A stretch of 64,000 nt of DNA from Tomocerus qinae (taxonomy: Eukaryota; Arthropoda; Collembola; Entomobryomorpha; Tomoceridae). Positions 36,209 through 49,116 of this stretch are shown one piece after another. Both the position numbers and the translations under genes were made by a program. The stretch is taken from the NCBI GenBank assembly GCA_020055645.1, contig CM034546.1, positions 98,146,001-98,210,000 on the forward strand. Reading direction: 5' to 3'. Numbering within the stretch: the stretch's first letter is position 1; each line of letters starts with the position of its first letter. A model generated the notes under the pieces. That model saw only the letters and a program-made list of their open reading frames with translations, was not told where the DNA came from and did no database searches.

Positions 36209-39200
36209 TCACTGATCCTACTGTAGACTCTCATATTATATTATTAATTGTTTACTATTACTATGATTATTGCTACTGTAATGAGATGCTTCTACTTAAG
36301 TTTATTAGCTAATTATTGTCATGAATTTCATTACGTTACTATTCAGTACCCAAAGAATTGTTTCTTCAGTGATTCACTGTAGTTGTTAGAATTGTGAATA
36401 ATGTAGGTAATTTTAGTTTAACGTTTAGTCACCTACTACTATGTTTACATTGTGTTACTTTACAGTATCAAATCCATCCTCAGTTAGTACTTAATGTTGG
36501 CTAATTATCCAGCATGGGTCACATTTTGAAATCTAATCTCAGTTGATATTACTATAATTATCATATTTGAAGGCGGATGTGTTTGCTAATTGTATTAATT
36601 ATGTAATTTTTTGTGTGAGCTTGAGTATCTTACATCTTGTACTACCTGTGCGGACTATTTATCTGTTAATCTTTAAAATGATCGTACTCCTCCACGCAAC
36701 TATTCTATATACTATTCATTCAAAAATTTGTACGTATGAAAATGTAAGCACTAGTTGTGTGTGTATGAACGGAGAGAAAAATGAATCGTCAGATGTTATT
36801 CTACTGTGGTTGGTTAACTTCCTACTGTAAATTAACCACACGACGGGCAAGTGCATAAAATTGTAAGGTGCACTAATCTAGAGTACAGATGTACTGCGTA
36901 ATGATAAAGTTATTATTATGTGATCCTCCACTCAAGTCCAGTAGACTATTGAAAAGAATTGTAGCAATATGAGTCTCCCACTACCAACAAATGTTGGCTT
37001 AATGTTTAACGTATAAAGTTTATGTTATATGTCTCTCATCTCTACTTTATTATCTATTTACAGAACCACTACGCAGATAAAATGTAAGTTTGTAAACAAA
37101 ATACAATAAGTACGTACACACATAAAGTATCAACCAACTCACGACATACTTGATGATGGAGACATACACAATAAAAATTGTAATGTTTATAAGAAAATCT
37201 CTCGTGAAATATTTAAATGCGAAGTAAATTGTGGTATGTAGTGGAAATATAGACTTAACGTGTAACTTTTCGATCTGACCATTGACCTCTGACCTTTCCA
37301 GTTTTATGAGACACTTCTCTATCAAAGTTTACTTTAAAATACTGTATTATGTACTACTATTAAAAATACATTTATGTAAGAATGTAATATTTATTAAGAC
37401 ACTCTAGCTATGGCCATTATTATGTAGTATAGTTACCAAAGTCCCTACTAGCTATATTTAGTGATCTAGTTAAAAGAAGTTGTTGTGACCAAATTTAATT
37501 ATTTGAGCATCATTAACGTGTAATGTAATGAACAAGACGACTTAGGTAGCTGAAAGGAAAATATTAAAGGTTAATGGTAAAGAAATACTAAACACATAGG
37601 ATGTTGTTATCTGTGTAATGTATAAGTCAGTATAAATAGTGTATAAATGGAGATGGTCTGGTTGGTGAACGTGAACGGTAGCTTTTCAGTCGAGTCGTAG
37701 TACGATGCTGATAGAAGCTGATAGTCAAAAAATTTGTAGAGAACGAATCATGGAAATAAATTTAAAGAGCTGCCAAGAGTTTCTAGGGACGAGATGCTAA
37801 GCTTTAATAAATCTATTGCGTAATTATATTCGTAGACAAATTCAAGTAAGATATGCTATTTCAGTTTTTTTGTGGAAAAACGAAAATTCTCATGGAATAT
37901 TATATACAGAAATGTACTTAATGCGTATGATCAAATACTATAATTACCTACTAATTATTTCTTCTCTGTCAAAAACATTCAATTAGCTATGCTACAGAAA
38001 ATACTAAGTATATGAAAGATTTATTCGAGCTAGAACACTAATTAAGGCTAATTGGCTAGTTTCTAAGATTAAAAAAAGCTATTATAGTGGATTAAAACGT
38101 AATAATAAGACACTACACCAACATACTCATGTAACGAAAGTGTTTTCCTGTGTAGAAATGTGCACATGCATGTACAATTAGAAGTAATTAAAGCAACTCT
38201 CCTATCAATGATAATTGCATGATTATGCACGTATGGAAATTAGACAAATCGATATCGCAGAATTGTATTTGCAGCATGGAACTGTAATAAGTAAATAAAA
38301 TTTGATTAAGGTGATTCGTAAAGGCTTCTTGCAATAAAGAAATAATTTATCTAATATTGATGAGTACGTGACAAAAATAATTTTAAATCTGAATCGAGAT
38401 CCAGAGAAAATTATACATACAACTAATCCAGTCCCTGCAGTTATGCTGCGACGGATTCATTGGATTCTTTCTTTTCTACTCGAATTAATTAATACTATAG
38501 GCCACTGAAATGGAAACTAAAATTAAGAAGTGATATGACTAGTATAGGTTTAACAATCAGAAAATCGTGTTACTATTGAATTGTACATAAACCGGTAAGC
38601 TAAGCAATGTTTTGTTCGTTTTTCCTAAACACAGAATCTGGAAAGCGGTTTAATCAGTATTGAGTCACTGTTAAGTTTAAAAAAAGTTAAGATTACTGAA
38701 ATAAATATGGCAAATGTTTGTCTTACAGAAATTATAGTCTCTGCACTGTTCATAAATAGGTAGTTCATAAATAAACATCCACGAGCATCTTTGGTGAAAG
38801 AGTGGATTCCCGACTCGTGAGGTAGAATTCTTTTACGTCACAAAATACTCACTACCTATAATTTCTATCATTATGCTACATGCAAATCAGCAATTCGGTA
38901 TGCTGCATAGTACTGCAATCGTTACTACCGGGTTGGTTTTTATGGAAATACATTCGTTTCATCATAAAAATTTGGCATAAGTCCCAGGAATATTTCCAGT
39001 ATGGTGCTGGTGCTACTACTGTACGGCCTGTGAAAACGATCCAAGACTACCAAAATGGTATTCCTTAGGGTATTCCCAGATTGCCACTTTTCTTGATAGA
39101 AAAAATCCCATTGTCGGAAAGATTAAAATGCAAATCATATGCATAGGTACATCACATCGTGCCGTAAGCATCTCTTAGACTAATGACTCGCGACAAAATG

Positions 39201-41130
39201 GAATGAACGAGTTTTAGATGATCACGACGAACATGAAAGAAACTGTTTGTTCTAGAGTTCTAAAGAAGTCTGGGATGAGACTGTGACATACGGATTTAAC
39301 CAACTGATTCTTTTTACATTCCACAGCTGAGTTTTGGGAGAAGAAAAACTCTGAAGCGCATTTCCCCTTGACATTTTTGCAATAAAAATCGTTTCAATTG
39401 GCACTTGGAATTTTGTCGCCTTTTTATGATTCTACTTGGCTAAAAATCTTTTCTTAAAGAAACCAGCAGACTTTGACGTGTGGGCAAGAAAAGTACAAAT
39501 CACAACTTATTTTGCAGCCTTTCTGTGTCTATATGGTACCTTGTATAGCTACATAATTCTACATTTGAAACTAAAGTTAAGATTTCCAGTTCATGGAAAA
39601 TTAACCAAAAAGTCAGAAGGTGACCTTTCTTTGAATAGGATGACATTTTACTGAGTTATTCAGCATGCAACTTTGAGTAGTGGGATCTTAATGCGGTGAA
39701 AGTGGTTTACCGAAAAGACTTTTATTCGGAGAAAGTCAAAAACTGACTTAGGTAAGTTCTTGAGAAACGCTGCCGGGCACGTACTTGAGCACCTATTGTT
39801 CTAGAAATAGCTATGAATATAAAAATTGAAATGTTATTTTAGTATCTCAAAGCGTCACATTTAGATTAAAAATAAATATTGTCCTCAGTTCAGTGTTCTT
39901 AACACTTTTCTATAGCATCTTGCGTCCTGTGTAGGCAGATAGGTATTGAAATGGGTAACTTGGTATAAAATGTGAAGGTAGATTTTTTGTACTAAATTAG
40001 AGATAATCCATTGAGAAATGGGTATTGCTTTGTGGGGAATATTATAGTGACAAGATTTCCTTGAGGAGCAGTTATAAGACATGAAATAGGGTAGAAGGGG
40101 CTATAAATAATTCATGTAAATGTTAATGGGTACGTGGAGATGAATGACAGATGTCAACATTAGTATGTGTTAATGGGAATTGGGATTCAGGTCACGTAAG
40201 AGGATGTAAATAGGTGTTTGTGTACATAGTTGACTGCAGGAGAATGGATTTCGCAGGTGTAGAGACCGAAGACACATGTAAATGGTGAGCAATTTGGTGT
40301 CTATGTGATTGTGATGGTAATTCAGTTGCTCGGCTGTCTTAACCTGTTAAGTATCTGACAAGCAGACACACTTTATGTTTATGGGTATATGAATGTGTGG
40401 GAAAATAAAAGCTTTTTCCATTCAGGCGACAGCTAGGACTTGTGGAATGAATGAATACGAAATGAAGAGAGTCAAATTGATACACATGCATATGAATAAA
40501 TAGCTAATAAAAGTGAAAGAGTAAAGTGTGAATGTGTCTCTTTGAAATATTGCCGTCGAGTGCGGTGGAGTAAATTTGGAGAAAGAAGACATGGAGAGGA
40601 TAAAGTAAATTGAATTTGAAGAAAATAAAAGTAATCTGTCGGAGTAGGAAGGAAAGCGGCAATAGAAAGCGGATTTGATCAGATAAAGAAAATAATAGGA
40701 CTTTGATCTTGTCTTTGATATTTTGACAAGTCGGATGAAACTCAAAGGGAACATACATTTGGATCATTTACTGTAAATAATAAAGTGAAGGGGAAATCTG
40801 CCGCAGCGATTCGGCTAGAAGTGAAAATGAGAATGCATCGGTTTGACCTTCTGGCGGAAAGTTTAGAGAAATAAAAAAATTGGGAGGACAGTATTGCCAA
40901 CAAGGCAAGGCCGTGAAGACTCTCAAGGAAATCTAATCCCCGGTTACTGGAATGAAGAGTCGAAAGTAGAGCACCATCCGGAGCAGAGACATGACACGAA
41001 CGTGAGGATAAGAGCAGATGAAACTAAATGAAACGAAATCAAGGAGTAGTAGAAGTAGAACGAAGCCAAAGAAGATTGAGGCAATATCTATAACTTTCTG
41101 CATGCAAGATTTTGTAACAGTGCCGGGGTA
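36209..41130. other. intergenic between ACSL and the helical-repeat gene
   Basis: The ACSL 3' untranslated region begins here, with a candidate AATAAA at 37170-37175. Two plus-strand frames (38880-39068 and 39436-39654) have some coding-like composition but no splice sites or family match. From about 40,400 the plus strand becomes purine-rich, leading into the promoter of the next gene. Confidence 0.5.
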
Positions 41131-41132
41131 TG

Positions 41133-41285
41133 TATAAATGCGGAAAATAGTAAAGTGGACGGAATTCGTAGAGATCCCACTACTCCTCGGTTTTCCATGA
41201 CTACTTACTACATCCACACACACTGCCTATCTATCCTATACAGAAGATGTATTATAGCTGCGAATATTAGAAAGAGTGAAAATAG
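41133..41285 (+). promoter_or_regulatory. probable TATA box and 5' untranslated exon of the helical-repeat gene
   Basis: TATAAA at 41133-41138 in a locally GC-richer stretch is followed about 150 bases later by a consensus donor (AATAG/GTAAGTATG, exon end 41285). The matching acceptor ends at 41400 (TTCAACGTAG), giving a 115-base intron. Reading this exon in the frame of the next one gives a stop at the junction, so it is untranslated. Confidence 0.5.
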
Positions 41286-41442
41286 GTAAGTATGCTGAAC
41301 TAAACTCATCGGATCGATACGGAGAGGGAAACTTGTTCGGGCTTAATATTCCTCCAGAGTGCCAACAGATAATTTTGTGTTTTTTCTGTTTTCAACGTAG
41401 GGCAGCCCGCTTGGACCTCCTCCAGAGGTCCAGGCTTTAAAA

Positions 41443-44400
41443 ATGAAAAACTCGAGTAGCACATCACCCGAGTTGAAAATTCATGGAGTGCTGTTAAGTA
41501 AAAATTCAATTTCCCCTGTAATCTTGGAAGCTAAAAACTCTTTGGATAGTATTTACAAGGTTTCCTCCCGTCTGAATCGATCCTTTCTAGGGGAGGGGTC
41601 ATTTCTATCCTCTATCTATATTGTACCATTGATATTGGTACGTTGAGTTCACCTCTTTGTTGTCATTCTACTATTGTTGTTCGTTCGTTTGGTCTTTGTC
41701 TTATTGTTGTCATTGCCGTTCGTTTCGTTCCGTGTGGCTGAGAAAATCCGTTTAGTGAACATCTCCATACATATAATAACCTACCTTATCTATCTGTCAA
41801 TGTGTCAATCTGTATTTCTATCTACTTAAGAATTGTCTCTCTGTCTACCGCACCGTAATATAGTAAATACAATAATACATACGCTCCCCTCTCTTTTTAT
41901 CATCAAATATTATATCTATACTAACACATTCTCGATTGTCACTGGAATGCGGACTCGGAATGTTAATCTTCGCATGCACTAGTCTAATATACATATTCTG
42001 CATGTTTGTTATGCATTACTATTTGTCATGCTCTTCCAATTAACCACACTTGTGTGTACTCACCTTTCGGTATACTAGAATGAAATTAGATTACCTTAGT
42101 CACCCACTACGGTGATTCAATTTACAACTAAGTCACTACACCACTAAGTACACTACTTATTTATAGATAGGTGGGTTAAATAACAAACCCATAAATATAG
42201 TTTAATAGCTCAAGGTTTTATGTTTCCTCGTACTGTATATCAAAGAAAAAAGTAGTTCGGATATGCTTAAAACGTCATGAATGACTAAGTCTATAATTGA
42301 AAAGAGAACTCGCATGTTGTTCCCTGCATTGCGTATATAGTAGCTATGCTTTACACTATGCTTTAGTTCACCGGGTATTTTTCACTGTATTCTATTGATG
42401 TCCCTCTAATCTGTAGCGTTGCGACTACTGTCGGCTATTATTACAGTGACATTTCCCGGATGTTCATAGCTTTCCAGGACTGTATTTACTCTTCTAGCTA
42501 ATTGCAGGACTCCTTTTCATTACATTCTCTTGCTTTCTTTATCGTTTCTCTCTCTCTCTATTATTCACGAGAAACATGACCTCTATTTGGGATTGCTGAG
42601 CAATTTTATCTGTCCTGATATACAATATTTACTCTGTCTGAAAAGAGGCTAGTCTATTATTAAAGATATAATACCCGAACATGAAAAACTCTTTTTGTTT
42701 AAATATGTTTGCCGAGCATTCACGGAGACAGTAAGTATGACAAGACAACATGTCTATTCTCCTGTACAAATACTTCTCCGGTGCATTACAACAGAAGATA
42801 CACAGAAAATAGAATGCATGTGCTCGATTGACTTGACATGTGCTGTGGTTGTGTTAGTTTTGGGTTACCAGCATTCTCTTCGACTTAGGAATGTCACAAG
42901 TAGTAGTAGTGTTCTAGGTTGATAGAACCAACTTCTTTTTTACCCTGTTTGTTCGTTTCAGAGTCAGATAAGTAAAGTACTCGTATCAACACTGTTTGGC
43001 GAATTTTACTCCAGGGTAGTTCATTGCGTCGCTTTCGGTGCAGGAAAAAGAGAAAACTGTTCTAGATAGAATTTATTGTTTAATAGACTCACAGCTTGGA
43101 ATGTAACTTTATTTGAGTGCTTTTGTCTTGTTTTATCATATTTACTGATATCATTTACAACTTCTGCGGTGATGACTTGAATGGAAAATATAATACACTA
43201 CTAACGACTTATATTTTCTATTCAGTGTTTTACTGATAACAAAAGCATACTTTGACAACCACGAAATTTTCTCTTTTTGTGTAAACAGTTTGTGGGATTG
43301 GTATTTGCCTCCATTTGGCTCTTTTGTGCCTGTTTCTACTACAACATGAGGGGAAAGAAATTTAAGTTACCGTGTCAAAACCGGAACAAGTCTCCTGAAG
43401 TTGAAGATCCGCCGACGACTGTGTTGACACCTGCGATGCTCCAAGTCAGAAGGCAAGAAAGACTTGCTGAACTCCAAGCTGAGTGCTCACATTTAGAACA
43501 ACAGCTAACAGGTAGCTAAAATACATTTTCTAAAAATTTATGCACAATGCCGTTAGTGAGTCTCTTTACCTGTCACTCTTTCATCTACGACAATTTATAG
43601 AGTGAAACACACTTTATAGCTTAACTTCGTTGTAAGGTGATAAGATATTCCATTTAATATTCATGCTTCCAATTTTGTGGTTTTCCTTCACCGTGTGCTT
43701 TATATGCAATGAAAATGAACGCATGAACTTCACCTTTCCTGCCGACATTCCAGATCATCCAGATACTCTCTACCTTAATTCATTTTATTAGTCTTATGGT
43801 GAGCGAGTTTTGTGTAAAGTAAAGCAACTAGTTGGGTTAAGTAGTAGTTAGTCTAGGGCTCTTTTGAAAATGTCAACCTCAATGAATTTCCTCATCCATT
43901 AGTTGGAGTTTAATTTACCATAGAAATTTGCTATAGCATGAATTTAGCCTGAAGAGATTAAGTAGTTAGTGCTAACTCTATTAATATGTATCATTAAGTT
44001 GAAGTATATAACTACATTAGATGCAAGAGCACTACCTGTTTTAAACGTTTGGCAGCTTGAACCTAATATTTGTATCGTTTTTTCTAGAATACTATCTAAC
44101 CGCAAAGGATTGTGATAATAATATCTTTTCAGAGGAAAAGGGAACTCGTCTAACATCAAGAGCAAGTGATTCGGATCTGGAATATCTAAATAGTGACAGT
44201 CCACCTTTAAAACGTACATAGAATATTCATAGATTTTTATCCTAGGTAGAAAACCATATCTTAAGCTTTTATAATCGTTTTTAGGGAATTCGATATCTCT
44301 TCAAGATCTTCCTCAATCTGTCCTGAGACTGCGAAGAGAAAAGGAGTTGAGAACACTGAAAACAGAAATAGAATACTTGAAAAAGGTGTCGGAAATTACG

Positions 44401-46842
44401 ACGAGACGCTCACAATCCACCGGTTAGGGCTCATGCACTATTTGTACAACTGTCCGTAGAGCTTGTTGATAAATAAAACACCATATAAGACTGGGGACAC
44501 TTGATATAAAATTCATAACCTGTCTACTTTAAACAAAGAAGAATACTTACAACACTTTTGCTTTTATCCTTTTCAGAATCAGTTTCTAAAAACATCCAGC
44601 CATTATCTGTAGCAATAACAATAAGTCCTCGAGAACCTGACATTAAATTTCCCGAGAACAAAAGCAATATTTCCAGTTCGGTTGAAAACAATGTCAACAT
44701 TGAATCTGAAGGTTATACAATATATAAGTAAACTTTTCTTTTGCTTTCTTCTTATTTTATTCCATTACGACTCTTTCCTTCCAATAAACTTTTCGCTTTG
44801 TTATTCCATCAAAACATTTGCCATGAATTACCTTTCTTCTTTAGTTCTTCCGTTGTCTCAACATATTGATCAACTCAAGACGCAACGCAGATTAAATCAA
44901 ATTCGAACTGAATTGGAAGACTTGGCTATTAAGTTTATAAGCAAAGCGGATCAAGAAGGTAAATTAACTTTTTACCAGTTTTATGCCTCATGTGTTAGCT
45001 GAAAGTATACCAAAAACCTTGAAACTTCACTCCGCTTAGCTTCCAAAAAATTACCTTAACTGATTTGATCATCATGATCATACACATACTGATAGAAATA
45101 ATATCATCAAACGGTGAAAGTTTCTAATACTGTTAGTATACGGCAAGAGAAAGTTTTATAGTACGCGAAAGCTATATTATTATAAAGTAATAGTGAAAGT
45201 AGCTTTCTCTTGCTTAGATAGCTCCTTAAGCCAATTTTGTCCCATTAAATATGCACATATAGTAAAGTCAAAGAATATTTGTTCAAAATTGGATTGCTAT
45301 CTAAAATCGCGATCATAACTTCTAATAATGGATAAACAAAATTATTGCGCACAAAGTGTTGTGTTGACTAATTCGGTATTCATTTTGTAAACAATTACAT
45401 TTCTTTTGTTATTACAGCAAAGTGTTCATCTCTTCAAGACTTACCTAGAACTGCTTTAAATGTTCAAAGAGAACGGCAGCTTTTGACCATTACAAATGAA
45501 ATCGAAAAAATGAAAAAGTACAGATTGGGACACGATAGTATTGTCAATACAGGTACCGAACATAGCTGAGCTTAAAGCTAATATAGCCCTACACATTATT
45601 TAATATCATTTTGAAACTGATGGTTTTAATGCTCAAATACGTTAGTTCTGCAAGGCAAACGACGTTTGTCACAGAAAAGCTTGATTTCGCTCAAGGAGGA
45701 ACCATCACCGTCTTTCAAACAAGCTGAAGAAAAGGAGGCCGAAAAGGAAACAAAAGGTTAGCAGCATATTAAATGTAATTGTAGTTTCCATTAGTGTATT
45801 GATATTCCACAAACGTGGAAAATACCAGAAAATCTATAATCAATATAGTGTGAAGTTTAATTGCGTATTTTCCACTCCTTTGTCTCAAGGTCTTTAATGT
45901 GCGACTTTTCTCTGTGCCTTGTTTTGAGCAATATTGATACGTTTTGGCAAAGTTTTGTTATTTAGTTTGACAGGTATCATTTCTGTGCATTAAACTATAA
46001 TGTTGCAGACGTTTCTCTTTTATTGATCTGTTTTCTGCAAATTGAGTTTTACATAAATCATCCTGTGTTAATAGAGGAGTTTAATAACATACCCCATTGG
46101 CATACATGCAATAATTGGTGCACACCATGCCATGTAGCAATGGGTACATTATTGAACTCCTCTATACCTACTTAAGTGTGTGCCCATAATTTAATATTTT
46201 ATGGTAAGAGGAGCGAGCACTTAATGGATATGTATTAACGTATCCAAATCACACTGGAAAGTTCCAGAGAGTTGAATCCACGTTATATGTATATTTTCTT
46301 TCATGACTGGTATGTATAAATCTTTGTTTTCCCATAAACTTTAACAGACAATCCTGGGCCTGCGTATGGAAGTCATAACTCTAGCTTAAAGAGACAGCGA
46401 GAACAAGAGTTATACCGAGTAAGGACAGAGTTAAAGAACTTGGCTGACAAACTCAATTATACGATTGAAGGTATAAATCTCTTTTCATCCAAATATTCAG
46501 AGATATCACTTGGGAATTCATTTAATGACACCATACATGACATTTATATGAAAGAATAGATTTATTAACCACTTTCCTCAAGTAGTTATGATGTTCCATT
46601 TATTTGATTGCTAATGTATGGGTTGCTGTAACAGATCGAAGTAAATTCACATCAGGCACTAATTCAATGCGCTCATCCTTTAAAAAGCAAGCAGAAATCA
46701 TTGCAGAAGACGGTATACAATCTTTTATGAGACCACTTACTCAGTTGTTTATTTATCCAATTTATTGGTTTTCTTTCTGCCAGTAATGTAAATGTTTACC
46801 TTTGATCTTGTGCTTTTAGTGGAAACAGCCCAACATGTATGA
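41443..46842 (+). CDS. unrecognised single-pass membrane protein with repeated helical modules, 451 aa
   Basis: Coding exons: 41443-41637 (exon begins at 41401), 43289-43511, 44133-44213, 44285-44422, 44577-44711, 44845-44958, 45418-45552, 45646-45756, 46348-46470, 46635-46712, 46820-46842. All eleven join in frame. The first junction completes one transmembrane helix (about residues 54-82: SSIYIVPLIL joined to FVGLVFASIWLFCACFYY), followed by basic MRGKKFK, which suggests a cytosolic C-terminal side. No signal peptide is evident. The C-terminal part repeats a charged helix about six times with the loose pattern R-x2-RE-x-EL-x2-[LI]-x2-E-[LI]-E-x-L. Two copies begin SLQDLP; two others share RTELEDLA / RTELKNLA. 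The helices are separated by Ser/Pro-rich linkers. From the second exon to the last, every intron is phase 1. Function unknown; a membrane-tethered coiled-coil scaffold is a guess. Confidence 0.75.
46074..46162. repeat. short hairpin in an intron (MITE or pre-miRNA-like)
   Basis: Arms starting GAGGAGTTTAATAACATACC pair with the complement at the right end (AACTCCTC) with few mismatches. TA flanks both sides. The loop region also pairs partly (GGCATACATG with CATGCCATG). The size, about 89 bases, fits a tiny mariner-like MITE and also a miRNA precursor. Confidence 0.55.
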
Positions 46843-49116
46843 TGTATTTCGAGAAAGATGCTGGAGATGGATGTTTGCCTCTAAACCATTCAAAGTTGGA
46901 GAAAGTCAACACTTTTTTACTTTAACCTTTAGAAGTACCAATAATAATTCACTCAACTCAATTAGAAAAGACAGCAGACTTGACTAGACTCATTGTCAGT
47001 TCTCTCTACCGGGAGAAAAGCAACATACTCATGTGAAAAACAATACCTAAACTAAACCTATAGCGATAAATGAAAAGTCAATACAATTGATTGGTGCTTA
47101 AACACACACTAATAAGTATTAATGTATTTATAAGGAAGCCCTAAGATGTATTCAAAAAATCGAAAATACCAAGTTGACCTTATTGCTCACTTTGCTTACC
47201 GTTGTTACTATTATACTACAGATAGATATTGCCGGAAAAGAATTGTAACAAACTGTATTCAATTGTCTCTTCCACTAGAATCCCTGTGACTATTGTTGTT
47301 GTGTATATTCTTAGACTTTTATCAACTCGTTGTTACTTACCTCTACTAGATTACAATAGGTACACCTTCATTGTACATTATAATAACACTCCAGTTCCTC
47401 TGTACACGTGATAATCCGCCTCCTACTATGTCTATCCATGTATCAATTCGTGTATTTTAGAAACTATGTTCATTTTCCGTGAGTAATCCTAGCAAATCTT
47501 TATAAAAAATCTATTACAAAGCACACCATAATATTTTTTATTTAAATTGTTATTATTAGCCTACTTAAGAGTATGCTCAATTTCATGCTGTATGCATCTG
47601 GTATGCAATATTGATATTTTAATTAAGATCTACTTTATTTCGAGATTGTTACTTCGGCAGATTTAAATGTTTGTGTCAAAGGTTATTAGATTTTCGTGTA
47701 CCTGGCTAACTTAAATAAGATTTATATTATAGGATCTTATATTGTAGATTTACTTAAGTGTTGTAAAAATATTGTTACGTAGTGCATCTAACCGGTTAAT
47801 AACCTTTGTTAAGAAGCACATTTCTTCCACTTCATAAATATTACCTTACCATATAATACTACTTTTAAATCTACCTGTGTTTATAATGTAGTTTACTAAC
47901 CCTCCTAGATGATAAGTGAAATACACGACATGGCATGTTACTTAGCACGACGCTATCAAAACGGATACTGAAACAGAACTGACAACCGAATCGGTCTTAC
48001 ATTGCTCCTAGTTTATCATCAATCAAAAAAAATCAAATAAAAATATGCAACACACACTCACTACACAAGTTGTAACGAAAACAATTTTCAATTTCATCTG
48101 CATGTACCTAAAAGCACCATTTTAGGAATAATTTTACCATTTTATCTTGTTCTTTTTGTGATGGTAAAAGAGTTTGATGTGGAGAAAAATGAATAATGGA
48201 TGAACGTGACAGGAAAACGAATGTAAATGTAAGAATGTTGTCATTTTGTAATATGAAAATTCGTTATCAGTTCTCTTCATATGAAACTTTCCCAATTCTC
48301 ATTACTAAAACCAAACAGTCAAACTGACAGGAGGTATATCTGTGAAGGATTTACAGATGAAGGTACACATACGTCCATTTATGAATGTATTTGCCTTTTA
48401 TGTATGCATCATTGTATCCTGTACATAATATAACCAATATACATATACGTCAATCAAACCAATAATGATCACGATGAACTTACTACAGTAAAAACTACTG
48501 TTTTTTTGAGTATGCAATTTGGATGAAACTCTGAATCGATAATGGAAATGGTGCAATTTTGACAAATGCATGTATGTCTCTCCGTTATACATATTTACTA
48601 GATATCTTCTTTTCTTATGTATGTGAACTTTAGATAGATGCGGCAATAATAAAAATGAACACTTGCAAAAGTAGCTCAGTCTTTTATTTTTTACCCAGGA
48701 GGAAAACCACTGGTTAGCATAAATAATACGTGTGTCTGACTGTGACAAATTACAATTTCATTTAATATGCCATTAGAGCCCGGCGATAATTTTGCTCCGA
48801 TTTTCTTACCGACTCATTTTGTATTCAGGACGCATATGTGGACAAAGCCTTGTGTATTTATCTCTTCTGTAGTTAGTCAGAAAGTCAGATGTAATGAGAA
48901 AATGTTGAATTATATAATTATTCCCCTCTTTCTTATAGCTTAATTGCAATTAGGCAGCTATTTTCATTAAATTTGCACTGATGACAGGGATGACCGATAT
49001 GTATAAAGGCATTTGGGATTAGATTTATCTTAGCAGTAGCTTCAAAAGTCAATACTAGAATGATATTCCTCAGATTTTTGAAATAGAGATTCAAAGGACG
49101 AAATTAGCTTTCCAAA
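46843..49116. other. intergenic, no gene seen
   Basis: The 3' untranslated region of the helical-repeat gene starts here. A 116-codon minus-strand frame (48748-48398) has no family resemblance and no splice support. The right end is the upstream region of the ionotropic receptor; no promoter element was recognised. Confidence 0.5.

Noticed and set aside
38880-39654. Two plus-strand frames that look mildly coding
   Set aside because: No connecting splice sites and no family resemblance; considered as a decayed gene but left out.
40422-41223. Minus-strand frames opposite the promoter of the helical-repeat gene
   Set aside because: They are the Ser/Phe/Leu-rich complements of a purine-rich region on the plus strand.
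45127-45221. Inverted motif GCAAGAGAAAG / CTTTCTCTTGC in an intron
   Set aside because: Only 11 bases pair, with no flanking duplication; too weak to call an element.
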